From the NCBI GenBank assembly GCA_035388825.1, contig DAOOQQ010000012.1, forward strand, positions 1-64,000: 64,000 nt of DNA, written 5' to 3'. Positions 41,462 to 50,759 of this stretch are shown here, piece after piece. Position numbers and translations under genes: made by a program. The notes beneath the pieces are model-generated. The model was not told the origin of the DNA. It did not search any database and was given only the letters and a program-made list of their open reading frames with translations. Position 1 is the first letter of the stretch; each line of letters opens with the position of its first letter. This DNA is from MWAR01 sp035388825. GTDB taxonomy: Bacteria; Muiribacteriota; Ozemobacteria; Ozemobacterales; Ozemobacteraceae.

Positions 41462-44400
41462 TTATTTCTTTCGGGCGGCGGGCCGGGGATGCGCAGAGCA
41501 GCCGACCGTGCCGTCCGGGTTCAGCGTGTAACTGCCACTCGCGGGGCAGGGACTCATATTGTAATCCAACACCACTCTATTTATCAACCCCTCCTTCGGA
41601 AGATGCTTCCGGACCGCCGACCCGAACGAGGCGAGAATGGCTTCCAGGCGGGCGCGGGTGAAGGCGCACCGGTCTTCTCCCGAGGTGATGAACGGGAAGA
41701 GGCCGTAGACCGGGTGTTTCGTGCAGCGCAGGCTGCCGCTGGGCCCGTCGATCGTGACCGTGCCGCTGCCCGGGCAGAGGGTTGCCAGTTCGGCGGGATC
41801 GCGGCTGAACAGGAGCCGGCGTGCCACGCATTCCAGGGCCTCGAGGCGGGGCTGAATGAGCCAGGAAAAAGGCTTCCAGGACTCGAGCCACCGGCCGAGC
41901 CAGCGGCCGAAGCCCCGGTAGCTGGCTTCGAGTTCGACGCAGGCATCGTTGGCGCTGACCCGCACTTCGACCGGGATGCCCCATTCGAGCATGCGGCGCT
42001 TGAACCCGAACAGGGAGTCGGCCAGGTGTTTCATGAACTTCTGATCGACCGGGGTCTGGGGAACGAGCCGCACGATCTCGGTCACATCGCTGCCTTCGAG
42101 GATATGGCGCGCGTGGAGGGCGGTGTAGGGGGCGATCGGACTTTCGATCCAGGGGCGGAAGAGGATCGGAATCTCGCTTTCCCACCGCTTCCAGTCGAGG
42201 AGGATGCCGAAGAGGGTGGTGGCTTGCGGCGGGAAGGTGCCGCTCATCGCCCGGATCTCATCCGCCGACGGCTCGCGGCCGGTTCCCAGGAACAGCCGGT
42301 CGTCCGCCTGGAGGGCCCAGAGGGTCCAGCGGCCCATGCGGGCGCGAAATGCCGGGAAGCCAGCGATCGTCGTTGCGGCATCGATGGGGGGGCAGCCGAG
42401 CAGGCCGAGGTGGTGGCGAAGCGGGGCGAGGGCATCGTGCGTCGCGAGGCCCGGGAACGTCACGAGCAGCGTGGAGTGGCGCGCCGGCCGCGCGAGCCGC
42501 TCGACGAACAGGGTGATCGACAGGCTGCCGAATTCAGGGAAGGCGAGCAGATGGTCCGCCGCGATCGTGGCCGCCGCCGGTCCCATGTGCAGGGCAAGCG
42601 GAACCGAGGCCGTGACGGGGAAAACCGGCTCCTCGAGGCCGCCGGCGGCTGCGCTTTCGGGAGCCGTTTCGGAGGTGGCCGATGCGGTTTCGTCGAGCTC
42701 CTCGGCGTCCTGCAACAGGAGCTGCTCTTCGGCAGTCTCGGTTTCTCCGGGAATGACGGCATCGGCGGAGGGCGCCGTGGCGGCCGTTGCCGTGGCCGTT
42801 CCCGAGGCGGTCTCGATCGTGTAATAGTCGAACAGGGGCTTCGAAAGGTCGATCTCGCCCTTCTTGAGCCGCTCACACAGGCGCGTCATCTCGATGGCCC
42901 GCTCGAACATGCCCTCTTCCTGGAAGATGCGGACGAGCTGGAGGAGGATGCGGTTCAGATGCACCGGCTCGGCCTTCGCACCGAACACGCCGTGATACTC
43001 GGCGATGGCCCGATACTGCGCCCGGAGCACGATCGCCTGATACAATTCCCGCTGCATGTTCTCGAGGCCCGGATCCGCCTTGAGCGCCTGCCGGAAATAC
43101 TCGAGGGCCGTCTCGAACTGGGCGATGTGCAGATAGGCCTTGCCCAGGTGCATCAGGATCTCGCCGACGTCGGGAGCCAGGCTTGCGGCCTTGCGCAGCG
43201 TGCGGATCGCCTCTTCGACCTTGCCCTGTTTGAACAGAACCCATCCATATGTGTCGATATAGGAAGCATTGTTCGGCTCGATTTTGACGGCGCGGACGGC
43301 CATCTTCTCGGCTTTGTCGATGTCACGTTCGATCTCGGTCAGAAGATAGGCGTAATTATTCAACGCCTCGGCAGAGGTCGGCCGCAGCTCGACGGCCTTT
43401 TCATACATCCGAATCGCTTTCTCATGCCGCTTCGTGACGTAATACACCGTCCCGAGATGGTAATGCGGCTCGTAGACGTCGGGAGACATGTTGACGGCCT
43501 TTTCCAGCTCCTGGACGGCCTTGTCGAACTGGGTGTTCTTGAATGCCGCCCAGCCGAGACTGTCGCGGAACCCGGGATTGTCGGGGATCTGATCAACCGC
43601 CCGCTGGACAAGCGACTGGGCGAGCTCGCGATGGACGCCATACTCGGCGTACAGGAACCCGAGATTGTTCAGGGCGTGGGGGTTGTTGGGCGAAAGGGTG
43701 AGGATCTTCTTGTAGACGGCCTCCTGCAGCCAGAACGGCTCCTCCTTGGCCTGAGCCTGATACGATTCATGCAACCCCATATAGATCCCGAGCAGCGAGT
43801 GCTGGAGCTTGCCGTTCCCGGGGGCGAGCGACGAGGCTTTCTCGAACGAGGCGATGGCGAGAAACAGGGCCGGCTCCTCGCTTCCCAGAAGCCGGAACGC
43901 CTGGCCGAGAGCGTAGTAATACCCGGCCTCGGCCGGGGCGAGCGCCGCGGCCCGCTTGAGATCCTCGAACGGCTTCATCGGCGAGAAATACCCGTTGGGG
44001 CGGTTGCGGAGCAGCTGGAACAGAATACCCTTCACGAGATGATACTCGGGGGTGCGCTCGAACGGCTCCTCGCCCTTCAGCAGCAGCTCCTCGAAGGCGT
44101 GATCACGGGCGTTCTTCGGGTCGTCTTCGCGGTTCGCGGCCAGCATCAGCCCGCGCAGATAGAGATACCGCAGGGCTTCCGCCTTCCGGTCGGCGGTGAA
44201 CGATTTCGTCTCGAGGAAGGCGATGGCGATCTTTTCGAGCTCGGCGGCGCGCGGGGTGTCCGACAGCTTCATCAGCGTGACCCACTGGGACATCGCATGG
44301 AGCTGGGCGAGCGTGTTCTTCTGCTGCTCCGACAGGTATTTCTTCAACAGGGACAGGTTGAAATCGGGCGCCTTGGTCTTCTCGAGGCGGAGCTCCTCGA

Positions 44401-44536
44401 CGTTGAAGAGGGGAAGGCCGAAATCGATCTCCGCTGCCCATGCGGAACCGGCGGGAAGCAGCAGGGCTGCCGTCAGGATCAGCAGGCCGAGAACGGGCAC
44501 CAGCGGGCGGAGTCGGGCGGAAATGGCGGATGTCAT
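41462..44536 (-). CDS. Large secreted TPR protein with C-terminal cysteine modules
   Basis: A 1024-residue exported protein. Signal peptide (about 1-34, ending GSAWA). Residues about 95-540 contain many tetratricopeptide units, such as NPHALNNLGFLYAEYGVHRE, NPGFRDSLGWAAFKNTQFDK, VYEPHYHLGTVYYVTKRHEK and SAEALNNYAYLLTEIERDID. A low-complexity Glu/Ala/Thr linker (about 570-625) leads to a domain of about 390 residues with no family I know. It ends in two similar cysteine modules, LCPGSGTVTIDGPSGSLRC and CPASGSYTLNPDGTVGC, each of CPxxGxYT...C form and followed by HP, also seen at the ends of some pilin-like proteins. Location is probably periplasmic or cell-surface. The gene leads into hfq. Confidence 0.8.
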   Translation of the reverse strand: MTSAISARLRPLVPVLGLLILTAALLLPAGSAWAAEIDFGLPLFNVEELRLEKTKAPDFNLSLLKKYLSEQQKNTLAQLHAMSQWVTLMKLSDTPRAAELEKIAIAFLETKSFTADRKAEALRYLYLRGLMLAANREDDPKNARDHAFEELLLKGEEPFERTPEYHLVKGILFQLLRNRPNGYFSPMKPFEDLKRAAALAPAEAGYYYALGQAFRLLGSEEPALFLAIASFEKASSLAPGNGKLQHSLLGIYMGLHESYQAQAKEEPFWLQEAVYKKILTLSPNNPHALNNLGFLYAEYGVHRELAQSLVQRAVDQIPDNPGFRDSLGWAAFKNTQFDKAVQELEKAVNMSPDVYEPHYHLGTVYYVTKRHEKAIRMYEKAVELRPTSAEALNNYAYLLTEIERDIDKAEKMAVRAVKIEPNNASYIDTYGWVLFKQGKVEEAIRTLRKAASLAPDVGEILMHLGKAYLHIAQFETALEYFRQALKADPGLENMQRELYQAIVLRAQYRAIAEYHGVFGAKAEPVHLNRILLQLVRIFQEEGMFERAIEMTRLCERLKKGEIDLSKPLFDYYTIETASGTATATAATAPSADAVIPGETETAEEQLLLQDAEELDETASATSETAPESAAAGGLEEPVFPVTASVPLALHMGPAAATIAADHLLAFPEFGSLSITLFVERLARPARHSTLLVTFPGLATHDALAPLRHHLGLLGCPPIDAATTIAGFPAFRARMGRWTLWALQADDRLFLGTGREPSADEIRAMSGTFPPQATTLFGILLDWKRWESEIPILFRPWIESPIAPYTALHARHILEGSDVTEIVRLVPQTPVDQKFMKHLADSLFGFKRRMLEWGIPVEVRVSANDACVELEASYRGFGRWLGRWLESWKPFSWLIQPRLEALECVARRLLFSRDPAELATLCPGSGTVTIDGPSGSLRCTKHPVYGLFPFITSGEDRCAFTRARLEAILASFGSAVRKHLPKEGLINRVVLDYNMSPCPASGSYTLNPDGTVGCSAHPRPAARKK

Positions 44537-44569
44537 GGATGTGGCCTCCGGGAGCAGTTTCTGGAACGC

Positions 44570-44598
44570 ATTATAGGCCGGATGAGGGCTGAGGGCAA
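44570..44598 (-). promoter_or_regulatory. Promoter of the TPR-hfq operon
   Basis: Minus strand TTGCCC (44593-44598), 17-base spacer, perfect TATAAT (44570-44575). Expected start near 44563, 27 bases before the ATG at 44536; CGGAGG is in the leader. Confidence 0.6.
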
Positions 44599-44608
44599 AT
44601 AGCGGTGT

Positions 44609-46258
44609 TCAGCGGCCGGCCTGATCGACCTCGTCGGCCCATGTGAGCGCCGGATCGATCAGGCGGCGGCGCAGTTCGGCAGAGAACTGTTCCTCGACGG
44701 ATCCGGTGAGGCCCTCGAGGGCGCAGCTCTGGCGCGACAGCCAGAAACCGGCCTGGAGATGGCAGACCAGCCAGAACAGCAGGCCGCCCCCGATGAACAT
44801 GCCCGCGGCAGGATCATGCGCGGCCATCAGAGCCGTCAGGAAATACCGGACGAGCAGCAGGATGATCAGGAGCGGCAGGGCGTTCAGCAGCAGCGTCACG
44901 GCCCGGCCGGGTTCGGGGACCTCGAGAAAGGCGCGGATCCGCTCTGCGATGCGGCCGGTCGTCAGGGCACGCGGCGGGGTTGCCTCGAGCCGTGCGTTCA
45001 GCGGGGCCGGGTCGAGCCCCGCGCGGTCGAGGAGCTCGGTGAGGTGCCGGCGTCCCTGGAGCAGCAGGGCGTCGGCGGCCGTGCCGGCGTCGGCGGAAAG
45101 CCGCTCGGCAAGCGGAGTCACCGGATCCGAGAACGGGGAAATGACGAGGCTCTGCAGCCGGGTGGCGAGGGTCGAGATGGCGAGCGAAGTGCGGACGTAG
45201 GCGCCGAATGGCCCGCCCAGCCGCGCGGCCGCCTCGGATTCGCGTCGGCGCACCAGGTCGGCCGACATCGTTCCGACGGCCGATGCCGCGGCATTCCGGA
45301 GGGTGTCGCGGCTCTGGCGGGCGAACGCCTCGCTCCAGCTCCGCAGCTCGGCAGTCACCCCGCGGGCGGGCTCCAGCCGGCAAACGCGCTCGATCCAGGC
45401 GGCCGTTTCCGAGGCGCGTTCAGCCTGGTTTTCGGCATTGATACGGGCGGCGACTGTCTGGTCGAGCCGGGCGCGGAGATACTCCTCCAGTTTCGGGAAA
45501 TCCCAGCGGGGGCCGCCTCCCTGGCCGGTTTTCGCGAGAAAGGCGTTGTGGGCCGAGATCCGGAAAACGGGCAGCTCCTCGCCGAGCGGCGTGCGGAGTG
45601 GCAGGGCGCCGATCTTCTTGCGCAGATCCGCGATCACATCGTCCTGCTCGCGGGGCGTCAGCATGCCCTCGTCGATGCGGTTCAAAACGAAAACGGCCCG
45701 CCGGAAGCCCATCGAGGAGCCCAGCACGGCATACAGATCGAGCGAGTCGTATTTCTGGGTCGTGACGACGCAGAGAACCAGGTCGGCCCGCTCGAGAAGC
45801 CGGGCGAACACCTGCCGGTTCTCCTCGCGGATCCCGTCCAGGTCCGGGGTGTCGACGAGGATGAGATGTTCGAGCGCGGCTTCATCGTGGCTGAAGAAGG
45901 CATCCGACGGCTCGAGGATGCCCTCCAGGAGCCGGCGGGCCATGCCGGCGCGCCGCTGGTGCGCATAGACCGACGGTCGCAGCGTCGAACAGGCCCGGGC
46001 TGAGGCGGAGCTGATCTCCCGGCCGGCCAGGGCGTTGATGAGCGTCGTCTTGCCGACCTTCGTGCCGCCTGCGATAACGGTCAGCAGACAGTCGCAGACG
46101 CTTTTCTCACGCTTTTCCAGGAGTGCGAGCAGGCGGTGCGCCTCGGCTGCGTCGGCCGCAGCCGGGCGGCCCCACAGCGACTGCGCGGTGCCGATGAGGC
46201 TGCGAAGGCCGGCGGCCGTGACCTGGCCGGCCGGGGCGGATGACGTGGCGGATTCCAT
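44609..46258 (-). CDS. Dynamin-like GTPase with C-terminal membrane helices (paralogue 1)
   Basis: A 549-residue P-loop GTPase. G1 is GGTKVGKTTL (64-73), G3 is VDTPDLDG (D136-P138), G4 is VLNRID (N193, D196), preceded by CVVTTQKYDSLDL. The C-terminal half is helical, with two or three membrane helices at LLLNALPLLIILLLVRYFLT and GMFIGGGLLFWLVCHLQA. The plan fits bacterial dynamin-like or membrane-remodelling GTPases. It is a paralogue of the gene at 51225 (shared VTTQ-KY-DL after G3). ATG 46258 is chosen; a GTG at 46279 is possible, but the promoter 46268-46297 would start transcription inside that extension. Confidence 0.8.
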   Translation of the reverse strand: MESATSSAPAGQVTAAGLRSLIGTAQSLWGRPAAADAAEAHRLLALLEKREKSVCDCLLTVIAGGTKVGKTTLINALAGREISSASARACSTLRPSVYAHQRRAGMARRLLEGILEPSDAFFSHDEAALEHLILVDTPDLDGIREENRQVFARLLERADLVLCVVTTQKYDSLDLYAVLGSSMGFRRAVFVLNRIDEGMLTPREQDDVIADLRKKIGALPLRTPLGEELPVFRISAHNAFLAKTGQGGGPRWDFPKLEEYLRARLDQTVAARINAENQAERASETAAWIERVCRLEPARGVTAELRSWSEAFARQSRDTLRNAAASAVGTMSADLVRRRESEAAARLGGPFGAYVRTSLAISTLATRLQSLVISPFSDPVTPLAERLSADAGTAADALLLQGRRHLTELLDRAGLDPAPLNARLEATPPRALTTGRIAERIRAFLEVPEPGRAVTLLLNALPLLIILLLVRYFLTALMAAHDPAAGMFIGGGLLFWLVCHLQAGFWLSRQSCALEGLTGSVEEQFSAELRRRLIDPALTWADEVDQAGR

Positions 46259-46267
46259 GCAGACGAG

Positions 46268-46297
46268 AGCATACCCCACGCCCGCGCTTCATGGCAA
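46268..46297 (-). promoter_or_regulatory. Promoter of GTPase 1 (probable leaderless start)
   Basis: Minus strand TTGCCA (46292-46297), 18-base spacer, TATGCT (46268-46273). Expected start near 46261, three bases before ATG 46258. On the other strand TATGAT (46316-46321) may serve the divergent gene at 46337. Confidence 0.45.
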
Positions 46298-46336
46298 TCG
46301 CTCCGCCCCCCGTGCTATGATCCCCGGCGAACGACC

Positions 46337-48529
46337 ATGCCTGTCTCGACCGCTTTTCTGACGCATCTCTCCGGCGCGGCTGCCGCGGTGGCCCTGCTGG
46401 TCCTCGTCGCCGTCTCGGCGTTCGCAGCCGCCGCACGCCTGCTGCCGGGGACAACGACGGCATGCCGCCTTTCCGGCGCCGTCATCCTGGCGCATGCCCT
46501 TCAGATCCTCATCTTCCAGGTTCTCGCCCCCTTCGGCCTCTTCCGCCTTCCCGCGGTTCTCGCCTGCACGGCGCTTGCGGCGGGCGCGGCAGCTCTCCTC
46601 TGGCGCGGCCGGCCGGCCGGCACGCCGTCTCTCGCCGAGATGGCCGCCCGGGATCTCGAACATCTCCGGAGCCGGGTGAACCAGGCGCTTGCCACCCCAG
46701 CCCGGCGTCTCGTCCTGTTCCTTCTCGGGGCCGTCGCGCTCGGCGCGCTTCGGGGAATCGTGAATCTCGCGGTCACGACGGATTCTCTGACATATCATTT
46801 GATATATATAGGTGGGTTCATCCGGAACGGGGGCTGGTTCGAGCTCGACGCGCCGGGCGACTGGGGCGTCCTATGCCGCTTCTATGCCGATGGCGGCGAG
46901 ATTCTGACGGCCTGGTGGCTGCTGCCGTTCCACGGGGACCTGGTGGCGGGCCTGTCGGGACTGCCCGGCTGGGGGCTTGCGATGGCGGCGGTGTACGAGC
47001 TCGCCCGCCGGCTGGGACTGCCGGCCCGCCGGGCGGCTCTTCCGGCCCTGATCGTCGGCTTCATGCCGGCGGTGTTCGCGTTCATCGCCTCGGTCTACGT
47101 CGACATCCACCTCTTGGGCAATCTGCTGGGCGGCTCGCTGTTCTTTCTCGCCGCCTGGACCTCGTTCGAGGGAGCCGATCCGCAGGCGGCGACACAGGGA
47201 CCGTCGGCGCCCGCCTTCCTGCTGTGTGGATTGGCCATGGGAAACGCGCTTGCGATCAAAATTCTCAGCCTCTCCGGCGTCGGTGCCGCCTTCCTGCTGC
47301 TGGGGCTCCGAGCTCTCTGGAGCGGCGGGAAGGGCCGGAACCTCGTTCTCTGGCTGCTCGGTATCGCCGCCCTCGCCGCCGTCGGAGTGCGCCACTACGC
47401 CGTTTCGTTCGCCGCCTGGGGTTCGCCGTCCTGGCCGTTTCCCCTGAATCTGCCGGGAATCCCGCTGTTTCCGGGAAGCCCGGCGCGTGCCGCCTACATG
47501 CAGTATCTGAGCGGCCTGACCGAAATCCTGTTCGCCGGAAGTCCCCCGGGGTTCGAACTCGGCTGGATGGCCAAATGGCTGTTCGGCATCACTCCCGTCT
47601 CGATCGGCCCCGTCGGGCTTCTGGCTTTCGCCCTTGCACCGGCCGGCTTCCGATTCGCCTGGGGGCGAAGTCGCGGATTCGCCGCTTTTTCCCTCCTCGT
47701 GCTTGCCGCCTCGGCCGCCTCGCTCCTGGGGCCGGATATGTGGCACTTCCATCTGTTGTTCTGCCGTGTGAACGCCCGTCTCTACACGTTTCCCATGGCC
47801 CTGCTGATCCTGCTTGCGGTCTTGGCGCTCGAACGCTGGCCCGAAGCGCCCCGCCGTCTGGGGCTCATCCTCATGGCGGGCCTGGCCGCCATCGCCTCGG
47901 GATACTCTCTGTTCGTCACCTGGACGACCGGCCATCCCCGTCTCGACCTTCTCCTGGCCGCGATCCCCCCGATTGCCGCTCTGCTGCCGCTCCGGGAACT
48001 ACCCCGATTCTCCTGCGGCCGCAACCGCGCCATCCTGTTCGGCTTGCTGCTCGTTGCCGCGCTCACGGCTCTTCCCGTCGTCAAAGACCGGCTCCGGGAA
48101 GGACAGCTCCTCTCTGCTCATGAGGGCCACGAACTCGACCGCTCCACGTCTCCCGCCTGGGTGCTTTGCGACGATCCCGGTCGGCCGCGGCGGATCGCCT
48201 TTTCGACCGGTTGGGACGGGGTTCTCGGGTATGCCTGGTACTGGGGGGCTCTTCTCGGGCGTCATCTCCAGAATCACGTCACCTATATTCCCATCACCAA
48301 GACGGGCGATATCATCGAATACCGTGACCCCGACCAGGTCGCGCGCGCCGCCGATGCCGAAGCCTGGCTCCGTCGGCTGAGGGAAGAACGGATCGACACC
48401 GTCGTCCTGTTCCCGCCCCAGCCTCCCGAACACGCCTGGGTGACCGCCCGCCCCGATCTGTTCCGGCCCGAGGGAACGGCTTCCCCGGCAATGGTGTTCC
48501 GCCACCTCGCGGTGGCTCCGGAACGATAA
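46337..48529 (+). CDS. GT-C-like membrane glycosyltransferase (copy 1)
   Basis: A 730-residue protein with about a dozen hydrophobic helices and a soluble C-terminal part. The first loop carries VTTDSLTYHLIYIGGFIRNG, placing an aspartate in the position where GT-C (PMT/ArnT, GT39-type) enzymes keep their catalytic acid; LLPFHGDLVAGLSGLPGWG and IVGFMPAVFAFIASVYVDIH follow. The C-terminus has ITKTGDIIEYRDPDQVARAA and IDTVVLFPPQPPEHAWV. Such enzymes move sugars from a lipid carrier, but donor and acceptor are unknown. It is followed after 2 bases by a close paralogue, and divergent from GTPase 1. The codons at 46786-46815 are strikingly AT-rich. Confidence 0.7.
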   Translation: MPVSTAFLTHLSGAAAAVALLVLVAVSAFAAAARLLPGTTTACRLSGAVILAHALQILIFQVLAPFGLFRLPAVLACTALAAGAAALLWRGRPAGTPSLAEMAARDLEHLRSRVNQALATPARRLVLFLLGAVALGALRGIVNLAVTTDSLTYHLIYIGGFIRNGGWFELDAPGDWGVLCRFYADGGEILTAWWLLPFHGDLVAGLSGLPGWGLAMAAVYELARRLGLPARRAALPALIVGFMPAVFAFIASVYVDIHLLGNLLGGSLFFLAAWTSFEGADPQAATQGPSAPAFLLCGLAMGNALAIKILSLSGVGAAFLLLGLRALWSGGKGRNLVLWLLGIAALAAVGVRHYAVSFAAWGSPSWPFPLNLPGIPLFPGSPARAAYMQYLSGLTEILFAGSPPGFELGWMAKWLFGITPVSIGPVGLLAFALAPAGFRFAWGRSRGFAAFSLLVLAASAASLLGPDMWHFHLLFCRVNARLYTFPMALLILLAVLALERWPEAPRRLGLILMAGLAAIASGYSLFVTWTTGHPRLDLLLAAIPPIAALLPLRELPRFSCGRNRAILFGLLLVAALTALPVVKDRLREGQLLSAHEGHELDRSTSPAWVLCDDPGRPRRIAFSTGWDGVLGYAWYWGALLGRHLQNHVTYIPITKTGDIIEYRDPDQVARAADAEAWLRRLREERIDTVVLFPPQPPEHAWVTARPDLFRPEGTASPAMVFRHLAVAPER

Positions 48530-48531
48530 CC

Positions 48532-50676
48532 ATGATGAATTATAACATTAGCGATATAATAGGCTGGACGGCCTGCGCCTCCTGGGCTATGATTCTGCTG
48601 ACGACGATCGGGGCTTCATCCTGGGCGCTGGCGGCCTGGCTCGTGCCGCAGGGTTCGGCGGCCCGAAGATGGTCGGCGGCCGTCGTCGTGGCGAACGGGT
48701 TCCAGATCGGCTCGTTTCAGATCCTGGCCGGTTTCGGCGCGTTCCGTCTCCTTCCCGCGGTCCTGCTGAGCTGCCTGTTCGCTCTGACGGCCGCGGGACT
48801 GCATCGCTGGCTTCCGCGTGGCGATCATTCCCTGACGGGGCTGCTGCTGCGGGATCTGAGGCATGCGCTTGCCCGGCTCGACCAGGCCCTCGCCACGCCG
48901 GCCCGGCCTCTGGTGTTGGCGGTTCTCGCGACGATCCTGATACTCGTGGCCCGGGGCTTTCTGAACATCCCCGTCACGACGGATTCGCTGACCTATCACC
49001 TCTATTACGCGGGGATGTTCGTTCAGACCGGAGGCTGGTTCGACATCGATACGCCCGGCGCCTGGGGGGTGACCTACCGGTTCTATCCGACCGGCGGGGA
49101 GATGCTCACGGCGTGGCTGATGCTGCCGTTCCACGGCGATCTGGTGGCAGGTCTTGTCTCGCTACCATCCTGGGGTCTGCTGCTGGCCGCTCTCTATGAA
49201 CTCGGGCGGCAGCTTGGTCTGGCTCCCCGCCGGGCCGCCCTTGCCGCGGGCCTGGCCGGGTTCATGCCGGCCGTCTTCGGCTTCGCCGCATCCGTCTACG
49301 TCGATATCCCCCTGATCGCCTGTCTCGTCGCAGCCTCGCTGTTCTTCCTCGATGCGTGGCGCACCGACGCGGCCGCCCCGGCGTTCCTCTGCGGGATTGC
49401 CCTCGGCTGCGGCCTCGCGATCAAGATCTTCGCCCTTGCCGGTGTCGGAGCCGTAGCGGTGGTGTTCCTGCTGCGATGGATCCGGCCGGGACCCAGGCCC
49501 CTTTGGCCGCTGGCCGCGCTGCTGACGGGGATGGCCGCTCTCGGATTCCGCCATTACGGGCTGCTGTATGCCCGGTTCGGCTCGCCTACCTGGCCTCTGC
49601 CCCTGGGTCTGCCCGGACTTCCGATCTTCGCCGGCAGTGCAGCCTGGGCCGAAAAACTCCGGCATCTCGCCGAAACCACGGATGCCACGATCTCCGGCGG
49701 CTCCCTGTGGCGGGAGATCGCCTGGTATATCACCTGGTATTTCGGTTTCAAACCCGTCTCGATCGGGCCGACCGGCTTCGTCGCCCTCGTGCTGGCACCG
49801 GCCGGACTTGTCACCGTCTGGAAACGGGTGAGCCGGGGTTTCGCGATCTACCTCTCGCTTGTGCTTGCCGCCTCCGCCGCCGCGCTGTTCGGCTCGGGGA
49901 TGTGGAAGTTCCATGTCATCTTCGCCAGTGTGAACGCGCGCCTCAATACCCTGCCGTTCGCCCTTCTCATCCTGCTTGCCTTCCTTTCCCTCGAGCGCTG
50001 GGAAGCCGCGCCGCGTCGCCTCGTCACGGGCCTGCTCGTCCTGTTGTCGGTCATCGCCGCAACCGGTTCCCTCGTCTCGACCTGGACGACCGGATTTCCC
50101 ACCCTCGACGGGGTTCTGCTCCTTCTGCCCCCGCTCGCCGCCCTGCTGCCCATCAGAAAGATATCTATAAATATATCTGCCAGGCTGCTGGCGGTCGCCG
50201 CCTGCGGCCTTTTCCTCCTTCTGATCCTGCTCCAGCCGGCCAAGGCGGCCATGCGGCCGCGTCAGCTTCTTGCCGCCCATGAAGGATACGAACTCGGCCG
50301 GGAAGCGTCCCGCGCGTGGGTGGTGTGCGACGATCCGGCCCGGCCGCGCCGCATCGCTTTCTCGGCGGGCTGGGGGCCGATCGGGTATGACTGGTCCTGG
50401 GCCCCGCTGCTGGGGCGGAATCTCCAAAACCACGTCACCTATCTTCCGATCACGGCTTCGGGCGCGGTCATCGAATACGACGATCCGGCCCGCCTTGCCC
50501 GTGAAGCCAGCTTCGATGCATGGCTGGGCCGGCTTCGAGAGCGGCGGATCGATACCGTCGTCCTGTTTCCGCCGTTTCCCCCGGAACACGGCTGGGTGAA
50601 TGCCCACCCCAACCTGTTCCTGGCGGAGGATACGGCGTCCCCGCCGCTCGTGTTCCGCCTGTCGCCGGCCCGCTGA
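48532..50676 (+). CDS. GT-C-like membrane glycosyltransferase (copy 2)
   Basis: A 714-residue tandem paralogue of the preceding gene, with the same blocks: VTTDSLTYHLYYAGMFVQTG, MLPFHGDLVAGLVSLPSWG, LAGFMPAVFGFAASVYVDIP, HVTYLPITASGAVIEYDDPA and IDTVVLFPPFPPEHGWV. The first codons (ATGATGAATTATAACATTAG) are AT-rich and unlike the rest of the gene. The two products may act on different sugars or as a pair. The predicted fold and role are as for copy 1. Confidence 0.7.
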   Translation: MMNYNISDIIGWTACASWAMILLTTIGASSWALAAWLVPQGSAARRWSAAVVVANGFQIGSFQILAGFGAFRLLPAVLLSCLFALTAAGLHRWLPRGDHSLTGLLLRDLRHALARLDQALATPARPLVLAVLATILILVARGFLNIPVTTDSLTYHLYYAGMFVQTGGWFDIDTPGAWGVTYRFYPTGGEMLTAWLMLPFHGDLVAGLVSLPSWGLLLAALYELGRQLGLAPRRAALAAGLAGFMPAVFGFAASVYVDIPLIACLVAASLFFLDAWRTDAAAPAFLCGIALGCGLAIKIFALAGVGAVAVVFLLRWIRPGPRPLWPLAALLTGMAALGFRHYGLLYARFGSPTWPLPLGLPGLPIFAGSAAWAEKLRHLAETTDATISGGSLWREIAWYITWYFGFKPVSIGPTGFVALVLAPAGLVTVWKRVSRGFAIYLSLVLAASAAALFGSGMWKFHVIFASVNARLNTLPFALLILLAFLSLERWEAAPRRLVTGLLVLLSVIAATGSLVSTWTTGFPTLDGVLLLLPPLAALLPIRKISINISARLLAVAACGLFLLLILLQPAKAAMRPRQLLAAHEGYELGREASRAWVVCDDPARPRRIAFSAGWGPIGYDWSWAPLLGRNLQNHVTYLPITASGAVIEYDDPARLAREASFDAWLGRLRERRIDTVVLFPPFPPEHGWVNAHPNLFLAEDTASPPLVFRLSPAR

Positions 50677-50759
50677 GAGGCGGTTTTGATTTTCGGGGCT
50701 TCCGGGTATACCTTTGAAGAGAGGGGAATACCCCGAATGCATCGAGGGAGGATCTCAAG

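Noticed and set aside
41453..44602. A 1049-codon open frame antisense to the TPR gene
   Set aside because: It mirrors the TPR gene codon pattern, is low-complexity, and has no start signal or family motifs.
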